A stretch of DNA of 64,000 nt from JAFDWR01 sp038216655 (GTDB lineage: Bacteria; Armatimonadota; Fimbriimonadia; Fimbriimonadales; Fimbriimonadaceae), in the NCBI GenBank assembly GCA_038216655.1, contig JBBQPZ010000001.1, forward strand, positions 310,001 through 374,000. The letters run 5' to 3'. Every line of letters starts with the position of its first letter. Position 1 is the stretch's first letter. Position numbers and translations under genes: made by a program. Under the pieces are notes generated by a model. It worked only from the letters and a program-made list of their open reading frames with translations. It did not search any database and was not told the DNA's origin. Below, one piece after another: positions 44,811 to 53,539 of the stretch.

Positions 44811-46454
44811 TTAGTTCCCTTCCTGCTGCATCGGCAGGCGAATCGCGACTTTTCGAGGCTTGATTTGAAGGCAGGGCCGTTGGGCTACGATCACACTCAA
44901 TCCCTGGTGCTCAATCGCCCGGCGAATCGCCTCCACGTTTGTTGAGTGGTGTTTGGGAAGAGGCTCAATCACTTGAAGGTCTTTCACCCCCAAGCCCTTC
45001 AGCATTGCCAAAAGCTGCTCCCCCGTTGCCATCGAGTTCTGCTGGCCCGTCATGCCCGTCGTCGCATTGTCGAGGATGAGCACCGTGATGTTGGCGTCGC
45101 TCAAGATCGCGCCGAGCAGCCCGGTCATCCCGGAGTGGGCGAAGGTCGAGTCGCCGATCGTGCAGAGGACCGGGTGCGCTCCCGCTCGCGAGGCCCCATG
45201 GGCCATCCCGATCGAGGCACCCATGTCCACGGCTGAATGAACCGACCGGTAAGGCGGCATGATCCCCAGCGCGTAGCAGCCGATGTCGCTGAACAGAATC
45301 GCGTGATCGTAAGCGGAGGTCGCGTCAATAAGCGCGTTCATCGAACTTGAGTGCGGGCAGCCCTTGCAGTACTGTGGCGGGCGTCCCGCCATGATCGGGT
45401 CTACCGGGTTGAGCAGGGGCGCGGGCAGCCCAAGCGCTTTCGCCACCAACTCCGGCAGGAGCTCTCCATCGGGAGGAAGCGTCCCGTCAAACTTGCCCCG
45501 GATCGTCTTGCCAGGTACGCCGAAGAGGCCTAACAGGTGCCCCTCGATCACCGGGTATCCCTCTTCGATCACGAGAATCTCATCGCAATGATCGACCAAT
45601 TGTCGGATCAATCCGATGGGAAGCGGATACTGACCGATCCGCAGAATCGAATCCGCGGGCTCGGACCCCAAGGCCTCCCGAACGTAGTTGAATGCCGTCC
45701 CCGTGCACAGAATTCCCCGCTTGCCCTTCAGTCTCAGGATGTTGTGCCATGACGCCTCCGAGTCCGCGACGAGGGTCGGCTGTAGGTTCAACAGCCGTCG
45801 ATATCGCCGGCGCGCGTTCACCGGCACGAGGGTCCAATCGTTCGGATCGGGCAACGGCAATCGAGTCTGCGCCCGAGTTTGCTCTTCGTCGGGTCGCACG
45901 ATCACCTGGGAGCGACTGTGGGCGAGACGAGTCACCAGCCGTAGCATCACCGGAATTCCGCGCTCCTCGGAGAGCCGGAAAGCATCCCGAGTCATGTCAT
46001 AGCACTCCTGCTGAGTGCTCGGCTCGAAGATCGGAATCTTGGCGAACTCGGCGAGGACACGCGAGTCCTGCTCGTCCTGAGAAGAGTGCATCCCGGGATC
46101 GTCGCCGACGACCAGCACGATCCCTCCGACCACCCCGGTAAGCGCGGAGCTCATGAAGGGGTCCATCGCGACGTTTAGCCCGACATGCTTCATCGAGACC
46201 AGCGCGCGCTTGCCCGCATAGGACATACCCAGCGCTTCCTCGTAGGCGACCTTCTCATTGGTCGACCATTGAGCCCAGACCGACGGAGCGATCGCCTGGA
46301 TCGCCTCGAATATCTCGGTGGCAGGGGTGCCGGCGTAGGAGAACGCTCCCCCGATTCCAGCGTCGACGGCGGCCCAAGCAACGGCCTCGTCGCCAAGCAG
46401 TAGTTCTGCGTTTGCGGTTACCGTTCCTTCCGAACGGAGCTGTGATGCGATCAA
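44811..46454 (-). CDS. iorA: Indolepyruvate oxidoreductase alpha subunit (IorA) lacking the C-terminal ferredoxin domain
   Basis: TTG 46454 is preferred (GGAGAGG eight bases upstream); GTG 46514 would add 20 non-conserved residues. The N-terminal pyrimidine-binding domain reads LLLGDEAVAWAAVDAGIGGAFSYAGTPATEI, followed by VSMKHVGLNVAMDPFMSSA. The C-terminal TPP domain has CKGCPHSSSMNALID, FSDIGCYALGIMPPY, and the thiamine motif GDSTFAHSGMTG...NATTGMTGQQ. Normal IorA proteins continue after ARRPC-x-L-x-K with two 4Fe-4S clusters; here translation stops about 20 residues after VAQRPCLQIKPRK, with no Cys-rich segment. The start of the IorB-fusion follows after 10 bases, so nothing is hidden in between. 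TPP-dependent decarboxylation should be possible; the electron route is unclear. Confidence 0.88.
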   Translation of the reverse strand: MIASQLRSEGTVTANAELLLGDEAVAWAAVDAGIGGAFSYAGTPATEIFEAIQAIAPSVWAQWSTNEKVAYEEALGMSYAGKRALVSMKHVGLNVAMDPFMSSALTGVVGGIVLVVGDDPGMHSSQDEQDSRVLAEFAKIPIFEPSTQQECYDMTRDAFRLSEERGIPVMLRLVTRLAHSRSQVIVRPDEEQTRAQTRLPLPDPNDWTLVPVNARRRYRRLLNLQPTLVADSEASWHNILRLKGKRGILCTGTAFNYVREALGSEPADSILRIGQYPLPIGLIRQLVDHCDEILVIEEGYPVIEGHLLGLFGVPGKTIRGKFDGTLPPDGELLPELVAKALGLPAPLLNPVDPIMAGRPPQYCKGCPHSSSMNALIDATSAYDHAILFSDIGCYALGIMPPYRSVHSAVDMGASIGMAHGASRAGAHPVLCTIGDSTFAHSGMTGLLGAILSDANITVLILDNATTGMTGQQNSMATGEQLLAMLKGLGVKDLQVIEPLPKHHSTNVEAIRRAIEHQGLSVIVAQRPCLQIKPRKVAIRLPMQQEGN

Positions 46455-46554
46455 CGTTGATCCCTCTCCAAACGGGGAGCGTCCCGGGAAATCTACTCGC
46501 GCGTAGATTTGCACTGACGAATCCCGCCTCTAATTCAGATTGTACGGATGGGGA

Positions 46555-47853
46555 TCACGGATGCCTAGTCATGGAAACATACCCCAAGCCCGCCGAGCTC
46601 CCGTAATTCCCGTTACTCGTGACCCCCGTCTTCGGGTTAATCCATTCGAAGGGCGCTCCCTTGGCACGATTCGCCTTTACGTAGGCAACATACTCGGCCA
46701 ACATCCGATCCGCCGCGCGCTTGTCGACTCGCTTCAGCGCGGTAACAAACCATCCGGTCGGGGTCGCCCAGTACCCGCCGGTCTGATAATCCTGGAGTTC
46801 GGAGGTTGACGACTCCCAATGCCCGCCGAATTCCCCCGTCGGAGGGTTCTGCCGAACCTGCCCTTCCATCACCGTCCCACCGGCCCGACATAAGGCCAGC
46901 AGATGCATTGCGAGCATCCGCTCGATGTCCTTCGGCAGGACCCGAAGCCAGACGGCGAAAGCCGATGCCCAAACGTCGTCTTTCCGTCCTAGCCCCGTCG
47001 CGGAGAGCAGCAGGCCCTCCGTGGGAGAGACCGACCGGAAGAAGGTGGCGGAAACATTGACCGCGATCTGCCGAGACACCGCCCGGTAGCGATCGCCGCG
47101 CGATCGGTCGCCGGCGGCGTCCCAAAGCTTGGCCAACCTCCCCGCAGCCTGCCACCTCAGGAGCGAAGGCATGAGGCAGGAGCCGGCCTTTCGAATCGAG
47201 TCGCAGAACCCCCAATCGACGCGATTGTTTGCCTCTTCCGTATCGCAAACCACCAAACCCGTTGCGGGGTCCACCGCCACGGACTCAAACGCACGGTCCG
47301 CAACCTCGATCGTCGGATGATCTCCCCACTCGGTAGAAATTGACGATTGCAGCCACTTCTTGTCGCGGGTCAGGCGGAAGACTTCGTCAACCATCTGAAT
47401 GAAAAAGAACGCGTCGTCCGCCGGAGGAAGGTGCCCGTATTGGCCCGTGCCCTGCTCGGTATAGGCTCCTGGGAACCAGCAGGCCCGACCGTCGAGGGTG
47501 ATGTGATCCGGGATGCTGTAGGCAGGAATTCTGAGTCCGTGGGCGAAACTCAACCCGGAGAGCCCCGGCTGGGTGGCGGCAACCACCCTCACCCAACCTT
47601 TCACCTCGTCTGCCGGAACGAGGTCGCCGCCGAGCATCATCGCCGCGTCTCGAATCCAGAATGCCGGGTAGAAGGTCTGAGTCCCGCCGGGCACGCGCAA
47701 AGCCACTCCGGTAATGTTGCGCCCGCCATTCGGGATCGTTGCCCCAGGCGCAACCCGCGCCGAGTCCACAACCTCATGAGCGAGATCGTGCAGATAGGCA
47801 AGATCAGTGGCACCGGACAGGGCCAGACCGCAGACGAGAAACAATCCGATCAT
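46555..47853 (-). CDS. Secreted six-hairpin glycosidase-like protein
   Basis: ATG 47853 (MIGLFLVCGLALSGA) supplies a signal peptide; the frame further upstream is antisense to the VIT gene. The 432 residues show repeated helix-hairpin units with aromatic and acidic clusters: YPAFWIRDAAMMLGGDLV, PDHITLDGRACWFPGAYTEQGTGQ, PPADDAFFFIQMVDEVF, RVDWGFCDSIRKAGSCLMPSLL, GEFGGHWESSTSELQDYQTGGYWATPTGW. This is the (alpha/alpha)6 architecture of GH63/GH37-like enzymes, with catalytic candidates in IRDAAMM and TGGYWATP. The family number cannot be assigned. It is divergent from the VIT transporter, 54 bases separating the starts, and adds to the glycan-degrading character of the region. Confidence 0.78.
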   Translation of the reverse strand: MIGLFLVCGLALSGATDLAYLHDLAHEVVDSARVAPGATIPNGGRNITGVALRVPGGTQTFYPAFWIRDAAMMLGGDLVPADEVKGWVRVVAATQPGLSGLSFAHGLRIPAYSIPDHITLDGRACWFPGAYTEQGTGQYGHLPPADDAFFFIQMVDEVFRLTRDKKWLQSSISTEWGDHPTIEVADRAFESVAVDPATGLVVCDTEEANNRVDWGFCDSIRKAGSCLMPSLLRWQAAGRLAKLWDAAGDRSRGDRYRAVSRQIAVNVSATFFRSVSPTEGLLLSATGLGRKDDVWASAFAVWLRVLPKDIERMLAMHLLALCRAGGTVMEGQVRQNPPTGEFGGHWESSTSELQDYQTGGYWATPTGWFVTALKRVDKRAADRMLAEYVAYVKANRAKGAPFEWINPKTGVTSNGNYGSSAGLGYVSMTRHP

Positions 47854-47907
47854 CGTCCGAAGTATGAACCGACCGCGCGACCTCCACGGTTGGGCGACAA
47901 TGAAGAC

Positions 47908-48621
47908 GTGAACTCGCGAACTAGTCTGCCCACGTCGCCTCATGTTGAGGGCCACTTCACCGCGGGAGATACCGTCCGTGACGTGGTAATCGGCATGTCC
48001 GACGGTCTCACCGTTCCCTTTGCGCTCGCCGCCGGCCTTTCCGGGGCGGTGACTTCCACCGGCGTGATCGCCACCGCCGGCATCGCGGAGATCGTCGCAG
48101 GGGCCATCGCGATGGGCCTCGGCGGCTTCCTCGCCGCCCGGGGCGACGCGGAGCACTACGCGAGCGAGCGTAAGCGCGAGGAGCGAGAGGTCATCGACGT
48201 ACCCGACCGCGAAACCGAGGAGGTTCGGGAGATCCTCATCGGGTACGGCGTCGAACCAGAAGACGCCACTCGCGCCGTCGAAGGGATCAAACGCGATCCT
48301 AAGAAGTGGGTCGATTTCATGATGCGGTTCGAACTTGGCCTCGAAGAGCCTGACCCGAAACGCGCCCTTGCCAGCGCGGCCACCATCGGGGGCTCCTACG
48401 TCGTCGGCGGTCTTATCCCGCTTGCCTCTTACTTTTTGCTTTCTCGGGTCGATCAGGCTCTGCCCGTTTCGTGCGGTGTGACCCTTGTTGCCCTTTGCGT
48501 GTTCGGGGCAGTCAAGGCGCGGTTCGTCGGGCTATCTCCCTTCAAAGGAATGGCGCAGACCGTGCTCGTCGGAGGCCTTGCCGCCACCGCCGCCTTTCTC
48601 CTGGCTCGCCTCTTCTCGTAG
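47908..48621 (+). CDS. VIT1/CCC1-family iron/manganese transporter
   Basis: GTG 47908 is chosen because conserved sequence begins soon after (HVEGHFTAGDTVRDVVIGMSDGLTVPFALAAGL). The 237 residues contain the family signature GMSDGLTVPFALAAGLSGA in TM1, GFLAARGDAEHYASERKREEREV leading into the cytoplasmic metal-binding region rich in Glu (residues 85-140), and three further membrane helices at the C-terminus. CCC1/VIT1 proteins export Fe(II) or Mn(II) from the cytoplasm, in exchange for protons. The four or five helices and acidic linker are normal. A gap with repeats follows. It is probably regulated by metal, but no operator is recognised. Confidence 0.9.
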   Translation: MNSRTSLPTSPHVEGHFTAGDTVRDVVIGMSDGLTVPFALAAGLSGAVTSTGVIATAGIAEIVAGAIAMGLGGFLAARGDAEHYASERKREEREVIDVPDRETEEVREILIGYGVEPEDATRAVEGIKRDPKKWVDFMMRFELGLEEPDPKRALASAATIGGSYVVGGLIPLASYFLLSRVDQALPVSCGVTLVALCVFGAVKARFVGLSPFKGMAQTVLVGGLAATAAFLLARLFS

Positions 48622-49233
48622 GCTTGTTGGCTGTCCGTGTTTCCGATGACTCGGAATTCCCGACTTGCCGCGCGGCGTAAGTCAGGACATCCTTTGGTCA
48701 GTGGATCCGGAGGCTACAACCCGAAGGGTTCAAACAACCGGCCCTGGCTCGCCTCCTCGGTCGGGATGAGCCGCAAGCACCCTCGCCAAGAAAGGGTGCT
48801 TTGCGGATTTAGGCATCGCCTTTCTTTGCCCAGGGGAACCCACAAGAGTGAAGTCATGGTGCCTCTAGGTTCAGCACTCACGAACTCACTCTCGCTTCAC
48901 ACCTATAATTCCGCATTTTGGTGCTGCCACCGCCGAACAGTCGCCGGAAGCTCGTGCGTGGGCGCACCCCGGAGCGATCGACTCTACTTAGGCTTCTGCA
49001 ATTTAGCGAAACATCACGTGAAAGAACAAGGTCGAACTAATACTGAAGGAGAGTTTGCTGCCCAGCTTACAGTTCCATTCTATTGCAGTTGAGTCGCCCC
49101 TCGATTCCCATCTTCGGGAGAGAGGGGCTCTTCTTGTGCCCACGTGGCTCTGGGAAGATGGATCAGGGAATATCGGAACGCTTCCCACAATTGGGCTGCC
49201 GTTCTCGCGGTCTCGGGAGGATACTGGAGCGCA
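48622..49233. other. 612-base gap with repeats and no convincing gene
   Basis: The region between the VIT transporter and the GH2 gene holds the hairpin repeat at 48750-48806. Around 48870-48915 a segment on the minus strand contains GTGAGTTCGT and TGAACCTAG, similar to copy A of the dispersed repeat (7450-7475). Open frames such as 48637-49092 have no ribosome site or family character. The ribosome site GGAG for the GH2 gene lies five bases before ATG 49234. Confidence 0.5.
48750..48806 (+). repeat. Hairpin-containing intergenic repeat, copy 1
   Basis: The segment is nearly identical to 53145-53199: both read CGCCTCCTCGG, then GATGAGCCGC or CATGAACCGC, then the hairpin. The hairpin is AAGCACCCT (48775-48783) and AGGGTGCTT (48793-48801) with a perfect 9-bp stem and a 9-base loop. 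It lies 130 bases after the VIT gene on the same strand. It may serve as a terminator or processing site, or be a mobile REP-like sequence. Confidence 0.75.
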
Positions 49234-51315
49234 ATGAAGTCTCCCGCCTTCCCGCGCTTCGCCGCATGCGTTCTTTCCTCGGCTCTGGGCTTCGCCTCGG
49301 CCGGAAACGCGCTCGCCGCGCGGACGGAGACCCTACTGGCATCGGGATGGCGGTTTCACAAGGGAGATCAATCCGATGCCAAAGTTGTTCACTTCGCCGA
49401 TCAAAGTTGGGCGACGATCCAGGTTCCCCACTCCTGGGACTCGGGTGAGGAAGCGGTCCGTAACGGCGCCGCGATCGGGGTCGGCTGGTACCGACTCAGC
49501 CTCCGCTTCAATCGCGACCAAGTCAAAAAGCGGCTGTTCATCTGGTTCGGAGCGGCAAGTCGAGAAGCCAGGGTTTACTTCAATGGCCAACTGATCGGCG
49601 ACCACCAAGGCGCGTTTGGTGCCTTCTGCATCCCCATCGGAACCCACGCCCAGATTGGCGCGAACGAGTTGGCGGTCCGAGTCGACAGCACGACCCACCC
49701 CGACGTCCCACCCCTCTCGGGTGACTTCACGACCTATGGCGGTCTCTACCGCGAGGTCAAACTAATCGCCCAAAACGAAGTCGGAATCTCGCCTCTGGAC
49801 TATGGAAGCAGCGGCGTGTTCCTGAAGCCGACGATGGTCGGCCAGAATGCGGAGATCGCGGTCGACACCGACCTGCTCTCTGAGTCTTCGCAAGCATCTG
49901 AAGTTACTGTCCGAACGACCATCGAGGATGCCAAAGGCGCAAGGGTTGCCTCGGACGACACCAAAGCTTCGATCCCCGCGAACGGCAAGACGGTCGCAAC
50001 GAACCATCTGCACTTCGCCAACCCGCACCTCTGGGATGGGGTCCGCGCTCCCTACCTATACCGGGCCAGAGTCCAGGTCTCTATAGACGGTCGCTTGCTC
50101 GACGAAGTCGTCCAACCCCTGGGCATCCGCACCTACCGGGTCGATCCCGAGCAGGGACTCTTTCTGAACGGGACGCACTACGATCTCCACGGAGTGAACC
50201 TGCATCAGGGGCAGCTCGACTCCGCGGGCTGGACCGAGTCCCTCGACAAGGTCAAGGGCGACTACGAGATGATCCGCGAGATGGGATGCACCGGCGTGCG
50301 GATGGCGCACTACCAACACTCCAGCCACGAGTTCGACCAATGCGATCGCCTGGGTCTCGGGGTGTGGGCGGAGCTTTGCGTTGTGAATCGCGTCTCCGAC
50401 TCTCCTGCGTTTCGCGAGAACGCAGCCCAGCAACTTCAAGAGCTGATCAAACAGAACTACAACCACCCGTCGTTCATGTTCGTGAGCCTCTACAACGAGC
50501 CGGGCATCGACAAGAAGCAGGGCGATGGCCCGTGGCACCAAATGGAAGACTTGGTGAAACTCTCCCATTCTCTCCACCCCAACCGACCGGTCACCGGGGC
50601 GATGGCTTGGGGACACAACTTCTGGCTCTCATGGGTGGGTGACCTCGCGTCCTTCAATCACTACTACGGATGGTACGAACCGGGTGCGGACACTTGGGGT
50701 GCCCGGCTTGATGCCGCCCGAAAGGAGGCTCAGGGCCGAAGCTTCGGGATCAGCGAGTACGGCGCGGGAGCGAGTCTCAACATGCACGAGTGGCCCGCCA
50801 AGCAGCCGATCCCGACCGCCAAGTGGCACCCCGAAGAGTGGCAGGCCGTCCTCCACGAGAACGTCTGGCCGGCGCTCGAAGCGCGGCCGTGGATCTGGTG
50901 CAAGCTGCTCTGGGTGATGTTCGACTTCAAGTCGGACGGTCGCAACGAGGGGGACCGCCCGCACATCAACGACAAGGGCCTCGTCGCAGGCGACCACAAG
51001 ACCCGAAAGGACGCCTTCTACTACTACAAGGCGAACTGGACGACCGCGCCTCTCGTGTACCTCACGAGCCGCCGCTTCTACATCCGCCCGACCGGCGAGA
51101 CCGAGATCAAGGTCTATTCCACCTGCGAAACCGTCCGGCTCAAGCTAAACGGCCGTGCCCTCGGCGAGATGCATCAACGCCAACCGCACGTCTTCGTCTT
51201 AACCGCGAGCTTGGTGGAAGGTGAAAACTCGGTCGAAGCGATCGGCACGAACCACGGAAAACTCGCGGCAACCGATGCCTGCCAATGGCAGGGGCGAAGG
51301 GGAATTTCAAACTAA
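49234..51315 (+). CDS. Secreted beta-galactosidase/beta-glucuronidase-like enzyme (GH2)
   Basis: ATG 49234 has GGAG five bases upstream and opens a signal peptide (about 1-30, ending NALAA). The GH2 domain order is normal. The sugar-binding jelly-roll runs over about 35-180 (RFHKGDQSDAKVVHFAD, VGWYRLSLRF), the immunoglobulin-like domain over 185-300, and the TIM barrel from 305. The acid/base is Glu422 in SLYNEPG and the nucleophile Glu509 in FGISEYGAGAS; NLHQG and YQHSSHEFDQCDRLG are other barrel motifs. The last 90 residues form an extra C-terminal beta-domain (VYSTCETVRLKLNGRALGE) as in many DUF4982-like GH2 proteins. It is cotranscribed with the GH27/36-like gene that begins one base after its stop. 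Confidence 0.92.
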   Translation: MKSPAFPRFAACVLSSALGFASAGNALAARTETLLASGWRFHKGDQSDAKVVHFADQSWATIQVPHSWDSGEEAVRNGAAIGVGWYRLSLRFNRDQVKKRLFIWFGAASREARVYFNGQLIGDHQGAFGAFCIPIGTHAQIGANELAVRVDSTTHPDVPPLSGDFTTYGGLYREVKLIAQNEVGISPLDYGSSGVFLKPTMVGQNAEIAVDTDLLSESSQASEVTVRTTIEDAKGARVASDDTKASIPANGKTVATNHLHFANPHLWDGVRAPYLYRARVQVSIDGRLLDEVVQPLGIRTYRVDPEQGLFLNGTHYDLHGVNLHQGQLDSAGWTESLDKVKGDYEMIREMGCTGVRMAHYQHSSHEFDQCDRLGLGVWAELCVVNRVSDSPAFRENAAQQLQELIKQNYNHPSFMFVSLYNEPGIDKKQGDGPWHQMEDLVKLSHSLHPNRPVTGAMAWGHNFWLSWVGDLASFNHYYGWYEPGADTWGARLDAARKEAQGRSFGISEYGAGASLNMHEWPAKQPIPTAKWHPEEWQAVLHENVWPALEARPWIWCKLLWVMFDFKSDGRNEGDRPHINDKGLVAGDHKTRKDAFYYYKANWTTAPLVYLTSRRFYIRPTGETEIKVYSTCETVRLKLNGRALGEMHQRQPHVFVLTASLVEGENSVEAIGTNHGKLAATDACQWQGRRGISN

Positions 51316-51316
51316 T

Positions 51317-53008
51317 ATGGACAATTCACCGACTTCATCACGGCGTGATCTCCTGATCGGTGCGGCCGCCCTGGCCGCCTCGACCCTTCCGACCGCCAGT
51401 CTAGGAACGACCATGGAATCTTCCTCCGGCTTCGCCACTATTCATCGTCCTCCCGACGTCGTCCGAGCCTTCGGCCCGGATGGCGAGATCGCACTTCACC
51501 ACGCCCGCGATGGAATGTGGGAGGGCAACGGAGTGGACATTCGAACCTGTGTAGGGCCCGACTACCTGTCCGTAAAGCTCCGATCTCCGGGCAAGGTCGT
51601 GCGAATACAGATGCGTTGGCACGCCAATTTGGCTTCGATTCAGCGCTACCTCGGCGACCATTGGGAGCGGTCTTACGCCGATCTGGAGTGGCGCGCCGAG
51701 TCGGCAAGTCGGGTGATGCCGTGGTACTTCATGGCGTTCGACGGGCACCGTACGCACGGCTACGGGGTCAAGACCGGGGCGGGGGCGATGTGTTTCTGGA
51801 GCGCCGACTCGCAGGGAATCACGCTCTGGGCCGACGTTCGCAGTGGAGGTGCTCCGGTTGAACTCGGTGACCGGACGCTGGAAGTTGCTCGCGTCCTTTG
51901 CCGTGAAGGTCACGGCAACGAGAGTGCATTCCAGGCCACGCGCGCGTTCTGCCTCAAAATGTGCCCCAACCCTCGCTTGCTGGACAAGCCGGCCTACGGC
52001 ACCAACGACTGGGATTACGCCTACGGTCAGAGCAGCGCCGACCTGATCGCTGGAGTCAGCGGCCTGATTTCGGAGCTATCGCCAAATGCCTCAAATCGAC
52101 CCTACTCGGTCGTCGACGAAGGGTGGGCGAAGGGTCCGTACAAGGGGAATTTCGGACACGGTCCTTGGTTCGGTAACCCGAACTTTGGAGACATGGGCAA
52201 GTTCGCCGAGCGTCTCCGGGGCCTCGGGGTCCGCCCCGGCATCTGGTTCCGCCCCCTCACTCCACTTGCGGACACCCCAGATTCATGGAAGTTAAACCGG
52301 GACAACCGATACCTTGACCCCACGATCCCCGAAGTGATTGAGCATGTGGCCTCCCACATCAAGCGGTTCACGAGGTGGGGCTACGAGATGATCAAGCACG
52401 ATTTCACCTCGTGGGACCTCTTCGGTCACTGGGGCTTTCAGATGGGACCTTCCCCAACCCGCGACGGCTGGAAGTTGAATGACGCTTCCAAGACCAATGC
52501 CGAGGTTCTGACCGATCTGTATCGCACGATACGCGAGGCCGCCGGTGAGGCGGGTCTACTTGGCTGCAACACCGTCGGCCACCTTGCCGCGGGGTTTCAC
52601 GAGTTGCAGCGCTCCGGCGACGATACCAGCGGTCGGAATTGGGATCGCACGCGACGGATGGGGGTGAACACGCTGGCATTTCGCTCACCGCAGCATCGGG
52701 CGTTCTTCGACGTCGACCCGGACATCGTGGCGATCACCAAGGCGATGCCCTGGGAGTTGGTCGAGCAATGGCTGCGCCTCGTTTCGGAGAGCGGTACTGC
52801 GCTGTTTGTCTCTATCGAGCCGAGTGTGGTCGAGCCCAAGCATCGAGTCGCGCTCAAACGCGCTTTGGAGCTTGCGGCGAAGCTGCAGGTTGTGGGTGAA
52901 CCACTGGACTGGATGGCGTCAGATTGTCCGCGCCATTGGAAGCTGCTGGGTCAGAAGGCGGAGTTCTCTTGGATGAGCAAAGACGGCGCTTGGCCCTTCG
53001 GGGACTGA
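51317..53008 (+). CDS. Tat-exported alpha-galactosidase-like enzyme (GH27/GH36 clan)
   Basis: ATG 51317 opens a twin-arginine leader (TSSRRDLLIGAAALAAS). An N-terminal beta-sandwich (35-210) is followed by a barrel (215-560). The barrel has GTNDWDYAYG at 228-237, YSVVDEGW at 263-270, RPGIWFRPL, the nucleophile Asp362 in YEMIKHDFTSWD (the K-x-D motif of the clan), and the acid/base region FFDVDPD at 464-469. This is the signature layout of alpha-galactosidases and alpha-N-acetylgalactosaminidases. The 563-residue length is normal. It begins one base after the GH2 gene, so the pair probably degrades one galactose-containing glycan outside the cytoplasm. Confidence 0.87.
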   Translation: MDNSPTSSRRDLLIGAAALAASTLPTASLGTTMESSSGFATIHRPPDVVRAFGPDGEIALHHARDGMWEGNGVDIRTCVGPDYLSVKLRSPGKVVRIQMRWHANLASIQRYLGDHWERSYADLEWRAESASRVMPWYFMAFDGHRTHGYGVKTGAGAMCFWSADSQGITLWADVRSGGAPVELGDRTLEVARVLCREGHGNESAFQATRAFCLKMCPNPRLLDKPAYGTNDWDYAYGQSSADLIAGVSGLISELSPNASNRPYSVVDEGWAKGPYKGNFGHGPWFGNPNFGDMGKFAERLRGLGVRPGIWFRPLTPLADTPDSWKLNRDNRYLDPTIPEVIEHVASHIKRFTRWGYEMIKHDFTSWDLFGHWGFQMGPSPTRDGWKLNDASKTNAEVLTDLYRTIREAAGEAGLLGCNTVGHLAAGFHELQRSGDDTSGRNWDRTRRMGVNTLAFRSPQHRAFFDVDPDIVAITKAMPWELVEQWLRLVSESGTALFVSIEPSVVEPKHRVALKRALELAAKLQVVGEPLDWMASDCPRHWKLLGQKAEFSWMSKDGAWPFGD

Positions 53009-53144
53009 ATCCTCCGAGCCTTCTCTCTCGGTATCTAAGCCCGAACTGGGTTAGCCATCGACTGGTCTGGGAAACTAAGGAGGCGGTTGGTGGTGTGAGC
53101 GTCGCCCCGGCTTCCCCGTTGAGTGGGTGGAGAATTGCGTGGCA

Positions 53145-53199
53145 CGCCTCCTCGGTAGGCATGAACCGCAAGCACCCTCGCCAAGAAGGGTGCTTTGCG
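53145..53199 (+). repeat. Hairpin-containing intergenic repeat, copy 2
   Basis: This is the second copy of the 48750-48806 repeat. The stem AAGCACCCT (53170-53178) and AGGGTGCTT (53187-53195) is identical; the loop is one base shorter. Flanking bases CGCCTCCTCGG upstream and TTTGCG downstream are also shared. It follows the GH2-GH27/36 operon by about 140 bases on the same strand. Confidence 0.75.
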
Positions 53200-53539
53200 A
53201 TATCTCCTCTCGTAAATCTCCTACAGGTTCTAAGTCCAGATGAGCCCATCAATACCCAAGCCCAGCCAGCAACAGACCGGTCCTAATGATCTGTGGCCAA
53301 CCATTCGGCTCGGTGCATGTCCCGCACCATCCAATGATCATGGCCAACACGATAATGCACGCAGTAGCTCGTGCAATCGTCGTCCATCCGGCTCGTACTA
53401 TGCTCACTCTGTCGACATCCTACAGCATAAACACAGTATTCGCAAGTGTTTTGTACTTCTCGATTCTTACTCTGGGCGGCCGGATCTCCGGCTCCTCCCC
53501 CGCCACGGGAAGTAGGCAGGGGGAGCCCCGCCGACAGCC

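Noticed and set aside
48750..53199. CRISPR array
   Set aside because: The repeats are only two, 4.4 kb apart, with genes between; no regularly spaced direct repeats occur in the window.
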